From: Microbacterium sp. ET2 | GTDB taxonomy: Bacteria; Actinomycetota; Actinomycetes; Actinomycetales; Microbacteriaceae | Length of the DNA stretch: 64,000 bases | Assembly: GCF_030347395.1 (NCBI RefSeq) | Contig: NZ_CP128170.1 | Span: 1,364,001-1,428,000, forward strand | Direction: 5' to 3' | Part shown: piece after piece, positions 27,406 through 34,689 of the stretch | How positions within the stretch are numbered: the first letter of the stretch is position 1 | Layout of the letters: each line of letters opens with the position of its first letter | Translations under genes and position numbers: made by a program | The notes under the pieces: model-generated | Told to the model about the DNA's origin: nothing | What the model saw: only the letters and a program-made list of their open reading frames with translations | Database searches by the model: none

Positions 27406-29739
27406 GTGACCATTCCCCCTGCCCTCTCGGCATCCGATCGCGTCCTGGACCTCGTCCACCGCATGACCCTCGAGGAGAAGCTCGGCCAGCTCGTCGGCTT
27501 CTGGATCGATCAGGGCGATGAGGTGGTGGCCCCTCTCGCGGGCGAGATGAAGACCTCGACCCGGTTCGAAGACGCCGTCGTGCACGGCATCGGGCACTTC
27601 ACGCGCGTCTACGGCACCCGCCCGGTCGATCCCATCGCCCGGGCGGAGTGGCTGTGGAACGAGCAGCGCCGCCTCCAGCGGGAGACGCGGCTGGGCATCC
27701 CCGCGCTCGTCCACGAGGAGTGCCTCACCGGGCTCGCCGCGTGGCAGGCCGCGACCTTCCCCACGCCGCTCGCGTGGGGCGCGGCGTGGGACCCCGAGCT
27801 CGTGGCAGAGATGGGCCGCCTCATCGGGGGATCGATGCGCGAGCTCGGCATCCATCAGGGGCTTGCTCCGGTGCTCGATGTCATCCGCGACCCCCGGTGG
27901 GGCCGGGTCGACGAGTGCATCGCCGAAGACCCCTACGTCGTAGGCACCATCGGCACGGCGTACGTGCGCGGTCTGCAGGACGCGGGGGTGCACGCCACCC
28001 TGAAGCACTTCGTCGGCTACTCCGGCTCGCAGGCTGGCCGGAACCACGCACCCGTGCACGCGGGGCCCCGTGAGATGGCGGATGTCTTCCTGCCGCCGTT
28101 CGAGATGGCGGTGCGTGACGGTGGCGTGCGCTCGGTGATGAACTCGTACGCCGAGATCGACGGCGTGCCCGTCGCCTCATCTCACGAATACCTCACCGAG
28201 CTGCTGCGCGACCGATGGGGTTTCGACGGCGTCGTGGTCGCCGACTACTTCGCGGTGGCCTTCCTGCACACCATGCATCAGATCGCCGCCGATCTCGGCG
28301 AGGCCGCACAGCTTGCACTCGAGGCCGGAATCGACGTCGAGCTGCCCACCCTGGACGCCTTCCCCGCACTGACCGAGCGGGTTCGCTCCGGCCTCCTCGA
28401 CGAAGCGGTGATCGATCGCGCGGTGACGCGTGTGCTCACCCAGAAGGAGGAGCTGGGCCTCCTCGACGCCGATTTCGACACCCCGCCCCGTCAGATCGAT
28501 CTCGACAGCCCCGCCCACCGCCGCGTGGCGCGCCGGCTGGCTGAAGAGGGGACGGTGCTGCTGACCAACGACGGAACGCTGCCGCTCGCCCCCGACGCGC
28601 GTCGGATCGCCGTCCTCGGACCCAACGCCGACAGCGCGGAAGCCCTCATGGGCTGCTATTCGTTCGCCAACCACGTTCTCGCGCATCACCCCGGGACGGA
28701 GATGGGCTTCGAGATCCCCACGGTGCTCGAGGCTCTGCGCACCGCACTCCCCGACGCGGAGATCTCGCACGAGGCCGGCTGCGACGTCGAGGGCGACGAC
28801 CGGTCGCGGATCGCCCCGGCGGTCGATCTGGCGGCGGTGAGTGACGTCGCGGTCGTCGTGGTCGGCGACCGCGCGGGCCTTTTCGGCCGCGGCACAGTCG
28901 GAGAGGGCAACGACGTGGAGTCCCTCGACCTCCCCGGCCTGCAGCGCGAGCTCGTCGAGGCGGTCGTCGCCACCGGCACCCCCGTGGTGATGGTGCTCCT
29001 GACCGGGCGGCCCTATGCCATCGCGTGGGCGGTCGAGGGCGAGCGGTCCCCCGCGGCCGTCGTGCAGTCGTTCTTCCCCGGCGAAGAGGGCGGCGCGGCG
29101 CTCGCGGCGATCCTCACCGGTGCGGTCAACCCGTCGGGCCGGCTGCCGGTGTCGCTCCCCCGGTCGGCCGGGGCGCAGCCCTACACCTACCTGCATCCGC
29201 TCCTGGGCGGACCCTCCGACGTCACCAGCGCCGGCAATACACCCGTCCTGCCTTTCGGCCACGGCCTCGGCTACACCTCCTTCACCCGCGAAGACCTCAC
29301 CGTCGATGGGTCGGTGGTCGCCGGCGCGAGCTTCACGGCGACGGTCACGGTGCGCAACGCCGGCGCGCGGAGCGGCACCGACGTCGTGCAGCTGTACGCG
29401 CACGATCCCGTCGCCACGGTCACGCGTCCCCAGGCTCAGCTGCTCGCTTACCAGCGGGTTTCGCTCGAGCCCGGTGAATCGGCGACGGTCTCGTTCGAGG
29501 TTCCCACCCAGCGACTCGCCTTCAGCGGGCGCGACCTGACCCGCATCGTCGAGCCGGGCGCGATCCAGCTGTGGGTGGGAGCGTCGGCCGCCGACCGCGA
29601 GACGACGGCCGCCCTCGAGATCACTGGAGACGTACACCCCGTGGGGGCGGGCGATCCGCGGATCGCGACCGCGCGCGTCACCCCGGCACCGGCCCCCCGC
29701 GACGGGGTGTCGTCCCCCGTGGCCGCAGCCGTCCGCTGA
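27406..29739 (+). CDS. Beta-glycosidase (beta-xylosidase/beta-glucosidase), GH3
   Basis: A 777-residue GH3 enzyme. The N-terminal barrel holds LGIPALVHEECLTGLA, LKHFVGYSGSQAGRN and the nucleophile Asp280 (GVVVADYFAV). The alpha/beta-sandwich domain follows, then a C-terminal fibronectin-III-like domain (TVTVRNAGARSGTDVVQLYA, about 640-740). The GTG start at 27406 gives the usual ASDRVLDLVHRMTLEEKLGQ N-terminus. There is no signal peptide. It probably splits xylobiose or cellobiose-like sugars brought in by the importer encoded upstream. GH3 specificity between beta-xylosidase and beta-glucosidase cannot be settled from sequence alone. Confidence 0.92.
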   Translation: MTIPPALSASDRVLDLVHRMTLEEKLGQLVGFWIDQGDEVVAPLAGEMKTSTRFEDAVVHGIGHFTRVYGTRPVDPIARAEWLWNEQRRLQRETRLGIPALVHEECLTGLAAWQAATFPTPLAWGAAWDPELVAEMGRLIGGSMRELGIHQGLAPVLDVIRDPRWGRVDECIAEDPYVVGTIGTAYVRGLQDAGVHATLKHFVGYSGSQAGRNHAPVHAGPREMADVFLPPFEMAVRDGGVRSVMNSYAEIDGVPVASSHEYLTELLRDRWGFDGVVVADYFAVAFLHTMHQIAADLGEAAQLALEAGIDVELPTLDAFPALTERVRSGLLDEAVIDRAVTRVLTQKEELGLLDADFDTPPRQIDLDSPAHRRVARRLAEEGTVLLTNDGTLPLAPDARRIAVLGPNADSAEALMGCYSFANHVLAHHPGTEMGFEIPTVLEALRTALPDAEISHEAGCDVEGDDRSRIAPAVDLAAVSDVAVVVVGDRAGLFGRGTVGEGNDVESLDLPGLQRELVEAVVATGTPVVMVLLTGRPYAIAWAVEGERSPAAVVQSFFPGEEGGAALAAILTGAVNPSGRLPVSLPRSAGAQPYTYLHPLLGGPSDVTSAGNTPVLPFGHGLGYTSFTREDLTVDGSVVAGASFTATVTVRNAGARSGTDVVQLYAHDPVATVTRPQAQLLAYQRVSLEPGESATVSFEVPTQRLAFSGRDLTRIVEPGAIQLWVGASAADRETTAALEITGDVHPVGAGDPRIATARVTPAPAPRDGVSSPVAAAVR

Positions 29740-29791
29740 CAGGCGAGTGCGCGCGGCCGCCGCACGCGGGCGCGCGGGTATACCCCTGACG

Positions 29792-29824
29792 CCGGGCCGT
29801 CAACCCACTGGGCTGACGGCCCGG
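29792..29824 (+). terminator. Rho-independent-like hairpin after the GH3 gene
   Basis: A perfect 11-bp stem CCGGGCCGTCA (29792-29802) / TGACGGCCCGG (29814-29824) with an 11-nt loop lies 52 bp after the GH3 stop, ending the importer-GH3 operon. No long T-run follows. Confidence 0.65.
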
Positions 29825-29857
29825 TTCGGCGCAGGGTGGAGCGTGAAGGAGGTTGTC

Positions 29858-30016
29858 ATGACTCTTGCTGCACTCCCTCTTCCTGAGGAGACACCGGGCT
29901 CCACCCCCGCAGAGCCTGTCGTCCCGACGCCGGACGAACCGACCGCTCCGACTCCGTCGGAACCGAATCCGCTCCTTCCCCCCGAGCGCTCGGCCGCGCC
30001 GCTGGGGGTGACCTGA
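29858..30016 (+). CDS. Small Pro/Thr/Glu-rich protein of unknown function
   Basis: A 52-residue reading frame with a strong AAGGAGG (29846-29852) six bases before its ATG. The sequence after a short hydrophobic start (MTLAALPLPEE) is dominated by repeats of Pro with Thr, Ser and Glu (TPDEPTAPTPSEP), so it is probably disordered. It ends 2 bp before the DUF7882 gene and is almost certainly co-transcribed with it. I do not recognise the protein. It may be a genuine small protein or act mainly to couple translation of its neighbour. Confidence 0.5.
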   Translation: MTLAALPLPEETPGSTPAEPVVPTPDEPTAPTPSEPNPLLPPERSAAPLGVT

Positions 30017-30018
30017 GC

Positions 30019-30372
30019 ATGGGCACGATCTTCTACGGCGGCTCGGCGACCCCCATCCACATCGAGGACCGGGCGTTGTCGCACCTGAAGGTCGTCATCG
30101 CCACGAAGCTGCGCCGCGATGAGAGCTTCACCGTCTCGTGGCGGCATCCCGATGACGAGCCGACCGGGCGAAGCACGATCTGGCTGCACCCGTCGATTCC
30201 GTTGCGCTTCGTCTTCGACGAGCCGGAGCAGCCGGCGATCAGCCGCGCCTGGATCGACGAGCTGGTGGGCTCGGCGAACTCCAGCGGCGGCATCACGCTG
30301 ATCACCGACCACATGGACGCTTCCGCCGAGAACACTCCGGCACATATCGCCGAGCTGCGCGCCCTGCCCTGA
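30019..30372 (+). CDS. DUF7882-type conserved protein (copy 1)
   Basis: A 117-residue protein of a family common in Microbacteriaceae and sometimes labelled ATP-dependent DNA ligase, a name nothing in the sequence supports. It aligns along most of its length with the protein at 30826-31167: MG..(F/I)Y, IEDR.L.HL...., KLRR.ESF, WLHPS(I/V)P and WI(D/E)EL. It has no signal peptide, helix or catalytic motif that I can identify. It follows the small Pro-rich gene by 2 bp. The two paralogs point towards each other across the palindromic repeat array. Function unknown. Confidence 0.75.
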   Translation: MGTIFYGGSATPIHIEDRALSHLKVVIATKLRRDESFTVSWRHPDDEPTGRSTIWLHPSIPLRFVFDEPEQPAISRAWIDELVGSANSSGGITLITDHMDASAENTPAHIAELRALP

Positions 30373-30442
30373 TCCACCCGCGATCGCCGCATACGCTGCC
30401 CGGGTCGCTCCCGACATCCCACGCGATCCGCCAGAGGAGCGG

Positions 30443-30745
30443 CTCGGATGCCCCGCACGCAGTGTTTCGTGACGGGTCGCGCCCGCCACGCCGGCCACCC
30501 GAACGCGACCCGTCAAAACATGCGGCTCGGATGCCGCGCACGCAGCGTTTCTTGACGGGTCGCGTCGCCACGCGGCGGCCACGCCCGCCACCGAACGCGA
30601 CCCGTCAAAACGTGCGGCTCGGATGCCCCGCACAGAGCTTTTCTTGACCGGTCGCGCCCGCCACGCCCGCAGCCCGAACGCGAACCGTCAAAAGATGCGG
30701 CTCGGATGCCGCGCACGCAGCGTTATTTGACGGGTCACGGGCGCC
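30443..30745. repeat. Tandem array of four palindrome-containing ~83-92 bp repeats
   Basis: Units start at 30443, 30526, 30618 and 30701, each with CTCGGATGCC at or near the left end; the fourth is truncated. Units 1 and 2 contain perfect 12-bp inverted repeats TGACGGGTCGCG / CGCGACCCGTCA (30470-30481/30504-30515 and 30553-30564/30596-30607). Unit 3 keeps the arms with two mismatches (30645-30656/30679-30690). The stems extend outward through CGTTT / AAAACG with a bulge. The array fills most of the 452-bp gap between the two convergent DUF7882 genes. It resembles REP-like palindromes and holds no credible gene. Confidence 0.85.
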
Positions 30746-30825
30746 ACGAGCAACGAACCGCGAGCGACCAGCCAACAGCAACGCGACGGCGCGCCGCTCT
30801 GACGCGCGAGAACCGCCGGGGCGGG

Positions 30826-31167
30826 TCAGCTCAGACCGCGGGGAGCCGAACCCGAGCTCGGCGGGTTCTCCTCCTCGGCGGGCTCGGGCGTGATGCTGAG
30901 GCCGTTCGGGCCGCTTGCGGCGAGCATGAGCTCCTCGATCCACAGGCGGTTGATACGGGGGTTCCGACTGCCGAAGAAGTGGAACTGCATCGGCACCGAC
31001 GGGTGCATCCAGAAGCTGCGCCGTCCGCTGCCATCGCCGATCTCGACGTCGAACATGAAGGACTCCGACCGGCGGAGCTTGTTCATCACGACGATCCGGA
31101 GGTGAGCGAGCGTCCGGTCTTCGATGTCAACGGAGTTCGCCATCGTGTCGTAGATGAACCTACCCAT
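30826..31167 (-). CDS. DUF7882-type conserved protein (copy 2)
   Basis: A 113-residue paralog of the protein at 30019-30372. It contains the typical family stretch IEDRTLAHLRIVVMNKLRRS, then SGRRSFWMHPSVPMQFHFFG and NRLWIEELMLAASGPNGLSI, followed by an acidic, disordered tail. It is convergent with copy 1 across the palindromic repeat array. No enzymatic motif is visible and the function is unknown. The conserved aromatic/His stretch (FWMHPSVPMQFHFF) is the most likely functional surface. Confidence 0.8.
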   Translation of the reverse strand: MGRFIYDTMANSVDIEDRTLAHLRIVVMNKLRRSESFMFDVEIGDGSGRRSFWMHPSVPMQFHFFGSRNPRINRLWIEELMLAASGPNGLSITPEPAEEENPPSSGSAPRGLS

Positions 31168-31185
31168 GAGGAAATCCTAGTCGGA

Positions 31186-31205
31186 CGGCGCCCGCCGCGG
31201 CGCCG
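31186..31205 (-). terminator. Short GC hairpin after the SDR gene
   Basis: CGGCGCC (31186-31192) / GGCGCCG (31199-31205) forms a 7-bp stem with a 6-nt loop between the SDR stop and the DUF7882 start on the same strand. It could end the SDR transcript. Confidence 0.4.
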
Positions 31206-31216
31206 ACGACCCGGTG

Positions 31217-32077
31217 CTACAGCGGCTTGCCCCCGGTCACGGCGAGGATGGCCCCGGACGTGTACGACGCGTCATCGGAGGCGAGGTAGACGTATGCGCC
31301 CGCGAGCTCCGCGGGCTGTCCGGCACGCCCGAGGGGGGTGTCCGAACCGAAGGAGGTGAGCTTGTCCTCGTCGAAGCCGGTCGCGGGGATGAGCGGAGTC
31401 CAGATCGGACCGGGAGCGACGGCGTTGACACGGATTCCCCGCTCACCGACCTCCTGGGCGAGCGCCTTCACGAACGCCACCTGCGCCGCCTTGGTCATCG
31501 CGTAATCGATGAGGCCCGGCGAGGGCTGGAACGCCTGGACCGACGAGGTGACGATGATCGATGCTCCCGCCGTCAATCGCGGCAGTGCCGCGCGCGCGGT
31601 GAACATCAGCCCGTAGAGATTGGTGCGGAAGACGCGGTCGAACTCCTCGGTCGGGATCGTGGCCAGGCTGTCGCGATCGGCCTGGTACGCGGCGTTCAGC
31701 ACGACGATGTCGAGGCCGCCCATACGCTCGGCGGCATCGTCGACGATGCTCGTCGCGAATGCCTCGTCGCGCAGATCGCCGACGAGCGCCGCGCCGGTGC
31801 GGCCGGCGTCTTCGATGAGCGATACGGTGCCCGACGCATCCTCCTCCTCCTCCGGCATCGCCGTGATGACGACGTCGGCACCCTCTCGCGCGAATGCGAT
31901 GGCCACGGCGCGGCCGATGCCCGAGTCACCCCCGGTGATGAGGGCGCGCTTGCCGGCGAGCCTCCCGGAGCCGACGTAGCTGTCCTCGCCATGGTCGGGG
32001 TCGGGCGCCATCTCATCGATGGTGCCGGGCTGCTGCTGCCCCTGAGGCGGGAAGTCCTGCTCGCTGCGGTCCGACAT
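31217..32077 (-). CDS. SDR-family oxidoreductase (YhdF/YhxC-like)
   Basis: A 286-residue short-chain dehydrogenase with a 40-residue hydrophilic N-terminal extension (QDFPPQGQQQPG...) typical of the YhdF/YhxC group often linked to general stress. The cofactor motif is ALITGGDSGIGRAVA, NAAYQ is the NNAG-type motif, and the active site includes Ser (IIVTSSVQAF) with Tyr and Lys in YAMTKAA. The start at 32077 has GAGGAG upstream; the frame is open further but lacks coding character. Substrate unknown. NAD(P)-dependent reduction of a carbonyl is inferred from family. Confidence 0.88.
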   Translation of the reverse strand: MSDRSEQDFPPQGQQQPGTIDEMAPDPDHGEDSYVGSGRLAGKRALITGGDSGIGRAVAIAFAREGADVVITAMPEEEEDASGTVSLIEDAGRTGAALVGDLRDEAFATSIVDDAAERMGGLDIVVLNAAYQADRDSLATIPTEEFDRVFRTNLYGLMFTARAALPRLTAGASIIVTSSVQAFQPSPGLIDYAMTKAAQVAFVKALAQEVGERGIRVNAVAPGPIWTPLIPATGFDEDKLTSFGSDTPLGRAGQPAELAGAYVYLASDDASYTSGAILAVTGGKPL

Positions 32078-32171
32078 GGGGTTGCTCCTCGAGGTCGACG
32101 GGCGATGTGGTCTCGACGTTCGTCGCAGACCGACACCGGGGCGAGGGGGTTGACAGACGGATGCCGCGGGC

Positions 32172-32456
32172 TCACCCGCGCGCGGGCGGGCGGTGCGGGA
32201 TCGGCACGGGGCGGCGCGGTCCACCGCTTCCGCACGAGAGCACCTCCACGGCGGTGCGGAGGACGTCGTCGAGGCGGCCGAAATGGTGCGGTGCGCGGAT
32301 ACCCCGGCCCCAGATCACGTCGACCCCGAAGGCGACGCGCGTCACGATGGCGATCACACCGCTGGGGTCGTCGTCGGGAAGCGAGCGATCGCGCAGCTGC
32401 CACGAATCACCGGACACCGACGTGAATTCGAAGAACCTTTCACTGAGGTTGTACAT
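32172..32456 (-). CDS. Conserved hypothetical protein
   Basis: A protein of 94 residues from the ATG at 32456, which has GAGGTGAG just upstream; an ATG at 32540 would add 28 less credible residues. The start MYNLSERFFEFTSVSGDSWQ and the segment LRDRSLPDDDPSGVIAIVTR resemble small proteins I associate with Microbacteriaceae, but no function is known. It is basic and Pro-rich at the C-terminus, has no membrane segment, and lies upstream of the SDR gene on the same strand (94 bp apart). Confidence 0.5.
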   Translation of the reverse strand: MYNLSERFFEFTSVSGDSWQLRDRSLPDDDPSGVIAIVTRVAFGVDVIWGRGIRAPHHFGRLDDVLRTAVEVLSCGSGGPRRPVPIPHRPPARG

Positions 32457-32661
32457 GGCTCTCACCTCGTCTCGATGGTGCGCCGACGAGAAGGGCGTCG
32501 CCCAGACCCTTGACAGCAGCGATCGAACCGCTCCCGCCACCCCGCTACCCCGCTACCCCGGGGACCGTCAAGCGGGTGCGAACCGGGCCGCGGCGCGCCA
32601 GGCTGGATGACAGCCGCGGTATCGTCCCTCGACGGCGCCGCCCCCGGGAAGGGAAGACCAC

Positions 32662-33096
32662 ATGACCACGAACCAGCCGCACGATGACGACCAGACAGCA
32701 TCCGTGAGCCCGACGCCCGCAGGTGGCGGCGGTGCCGACTCGGGTGCAGCCCCGGCGGTCGCCGCGGAGGGCACGGGCTCGGCAGACGCCGAGGCGTCGA
32801 GCCAGAACGACATCGCCGGTGTCGGCCCGCGCGGTGGAGAGTCGGACGGGGCCGCGACGCAGGATGCGCCCCTCGAGGATCAGAACGACGCGACGCTGAG
32901 CGAAGAGGTGCGGGGCATCCTCGTGCAGACCCGGGCCGACGTCCAACTGGGCAATGCGCGCGAGGACCAGCTCCGCGACATCCTCTCCCGTCGCCTGCGT
33001 GACGCCGGACTCGGTGACGACGTCGACCTCGACGCCCTGGTCCGAGAGGTGGAGAGCCCGTCGGACGACGACACCTCTCCGGGCGTCCACTCCTGA
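32662..33096 (+). CDS. Hypothetical acidic protein with disordered N-terminus
   Basis: A 144-residue acidic protein. Residues 1-75 are rich in Ala, Gly, Asp, Ser and Thr and probably unstructured; the C-terminal half (LSEEVRGILVQTRADVQLGN, then LRDILSRRLRDAGL) looks helical. AGGGAAG precedes the ATG. Its stop shares a base with the start of the CinA-type gene (TGATG), so the two are translationally coupled. I do not recognise a family. Confidence 0.65.
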   Translation: MTTNQPHDDDQTASVSPTPAGGGGADSGAAPAVAAEGTGSADAEASSQNDIAGVGPRGGESDGAATQDAPLEDQNDATLSEEVRGILVQTRADVQLGNAREDQLRDILSRRLRDAGLGDDVDLDALVREVESPSDDDTSPGVHS

Positions 33097-33551
33097 TGGA
33101 CGCCGTCGAGGCGCTCGCGCAGCGCGCCCAGGATCGCGGGGCGCGGTTGGCCGTCGCCGAGTCGCTGACCTGCGGCCTGCTCGCCTCGACCATCGGAAAG
33201 GGCGAGTCGGCGCAGGAGTGGTTCGCCGGAGGCGTGATCTGTTATGCGCTCGATGTGAAGGAGCGCCTTCTCGGGCTGGAGCCGGGCACCGATCCGTGCT
33301 CGCCCGAGTGCGCCGAGCAGCTCGCGCGCGGCGTGCGGCAGCTCATCGTCGCCGACGTCGCGGTTTCGGTGACGGGCGTCGGCGGTCCGCAGCCGTCGGA
33401 CGGACATCCGGCCGGCACCGTCTACGTGGGCTGGGCGGATGACACCGGCACCGGCCACCGGATGCTGGAACTCGACACCGATGACCCCGGCGAGGTGCTC
33501 GAGGCCAGCGTGGACGCTGCGCTCCACGTCTTCCTCGACCGCCTCGCCTGA
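33096..33551 (+). CDS. pncC: CinA C-terminal-domain protein, nicotinamide-nucleotide amidohydrolase-like
   Basis: A 151-residue stand-alone CinA C-terminal domain. Members hydrolyse nicotinamide mononucleotide to nicotinic acid mononucleotide in pyridine nucleotide recycling. Recognisable motifs are AVAESLTCGLLASTIGKG (family AESCTGG region, here with LTCG) and SVTGVGGPQPSDGHPAGTVY (family TGIAGP region). The altered Ser/Cys/Gly motif is unusual for the family. It is coupled to the acidic hypothetical protein by TGATG. Activity is inferred from family. Confidence 0.8.
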   Translation: MDAVEALAQRAQDRGARLAVAESLTCGLLASTIGKGESAQEWFAGGVICYALDVKERLLGLEPGTDPCSPECAEQLARGVRQLIVADVAVSVTGVGGPQPSDGHPAGTVYVGWADDTGTGHRMLELDTDDPGEVLEASVDAALHVFLDRLA

Positions 33552-33568
33552 GTCCGGGGTGGGGCGGA

Positions 33569-34570
33569 CTACTTCTTCGCGTCCACGGGCGGGAGGTCCT
33601 GCAGGTCGCTGCGGTCGCGGAGCGAGTCTCCGTCGTCCACCGCGACCGTGTCGGTGTCGTCCGTCTCAGGGGTGGGCTCGTGGGTCTGCGCGCCGTCGGC
33701 TGCGTCGGTCGGGTCGGAGGGCTGAGATGCTGTCGCGTCGCTCATGCCATCCACTGTCTCGCTTTCGCGCGCGCCGGTCGACCCCGTTGACATCCGGGTG
33801 GAACCGGGAAAGGTCCGCCCCGTCGCGCGCGCGAGGGTGAGGCGCACGATCCGCACGGGGGGCACGTCGCGCGGCCAGTGGATGAGGACGGTGTGGATGC
33901 CGCGACGGAACCTCCGTCGCATCGCCGACGCGTCGGCGAACGGGCGCATGGACATCCCCATGGGAAGCCCCGGAACCAGTCGGATGCGGTGACGCTCGCC
34001 GAGGTGGAAGGCGAGGTCGAGGTCGTCGTGCACGTCGGGGTCGTCTCGGTGGACGAGAGGTGCGACGCGCTGCCAGGCCTCCCGGCGGACCGCGAGATTC
34101 GACCCCCAGAGCGGCGCGTGGCCGAGCGCCGGCCAGAGCGAGGCGGAGTAGGCGAAGAGATAGACCGCGGCGAGCGGTCGGCGAAGCCACGGGGGTCCAT
34201 CGACGAAGCGGCCCCCGCCCGTCACGGCTGCGACCTCGGGCTGCGCGTCGAAGGCGCGGACGATCCCGGCCACCCACTCCCTGCCCGGTCGGCAGTCGGC
34301 ATCCATGCGCGCGATGATGTCGCCGGTGGCCGCATCGAAGGCAGCGGCGTTCGCCCGGGGGATGCCTCCGCCCGGCTCCCGCACCAGACGGGCACCCGCC
34401 TCTCGCGCGACCGCTTCGACGTGGTCGTCGGAGCCGTTGTCGAGCACGACGACCTCGTCCGGCGGCACCGTCTGGTCAGCCAGCGCGGTCAAGGCGTGCC
34501 GCAGCTCGTCGGCGTCATCCTTCACGGGGATGACGACGCTGATCCGCCTCGGGGGGTTCGGGTGGGCCAT
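33569..34570 (-). CDS. Glycosyltransferase family 2 protein with an unusual acidic tail
   Basis: A 333-residue frame whose first ~275 residues are a GT2 glycosyltransferase: ISVVIPVKDDADELRHALTA, VVVLDNGSDD, the metal-binding MDADCRP (DXD-type) and DDLDLAFHLGE. It probably transfers a sugar to a cell-envelope acceptor. The last 58 residues from the ATG at 33745 are acidic and disordered (ending DLQDLPPVDAKK) and look like a separate small protein. An alternative frame stops at 33742 and overlaps that ATG as ATGA. So either the tail is a fusion, or the glycosyltransferase should end in another frame. The start at 34570 gives a normal N-terminus. Confidence 0.75.
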   Translation of the reverse strand: MAHPNPPRRISVVIPVKDDADELRHALTALADQTVPPDEVVVLDNGSDDHVEAVAREAGARLVREPGGGIPRANAAAFDAATGDIIARMDADCRPGREWVAGIVRAFDAQPEVAAVTGGGRFVDGPPWLRRPLAAVYLFAYSASLWPALGHAPLWGSNLAVRREAWQRVAPLVHRDDPDVHDDLDLAFHLGERHRIRLVPGLPMGMSMRPFADASAMRRRFRRGIHTVLIHWPRDVPPVRIVRLTLARATGRTFPGSTRMSTGSTGARESETVDGMSDATASQPSDPTDAADGAQTHEPTPETDDTDTVAVDDGDSLRDRSDLQDLPPVDAKK

Positions 34571-34689
34571 CCTTCGACCGTAGAGACGAGCGGGCCGGCG
34601 CCGCGGGGGTTTGCGACGGACCGGGGAATCGGATATCGAGACGTGATGTGCCGGACCCACGGGTGGTCTAACATGTGCCCCGACTCATC

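Noticed and set aside
30443..30745. CRISPR-like array
   Set aside because: Units are 83-92 bp with internal inverted arms and degenerate loops, not short identical repeats with unique spacers. No cas gene is nearby.
30019..31167. ATP-dependent DNA ligase label for the two DUF7882 proteins
   Set aside because: They are about 115 residues, with no KxDG nucleotidyltransferase motif or other ligase domain. The name seems to be a propagated annotation.
32078..32224. Longer SDR protein starting at 32224
   Set aside because: The added 49 residues are Arg/Pro-rich and overlap the neighbouring small gene. The start at 32077 has GAGGAG and a family-typical N-terminus.
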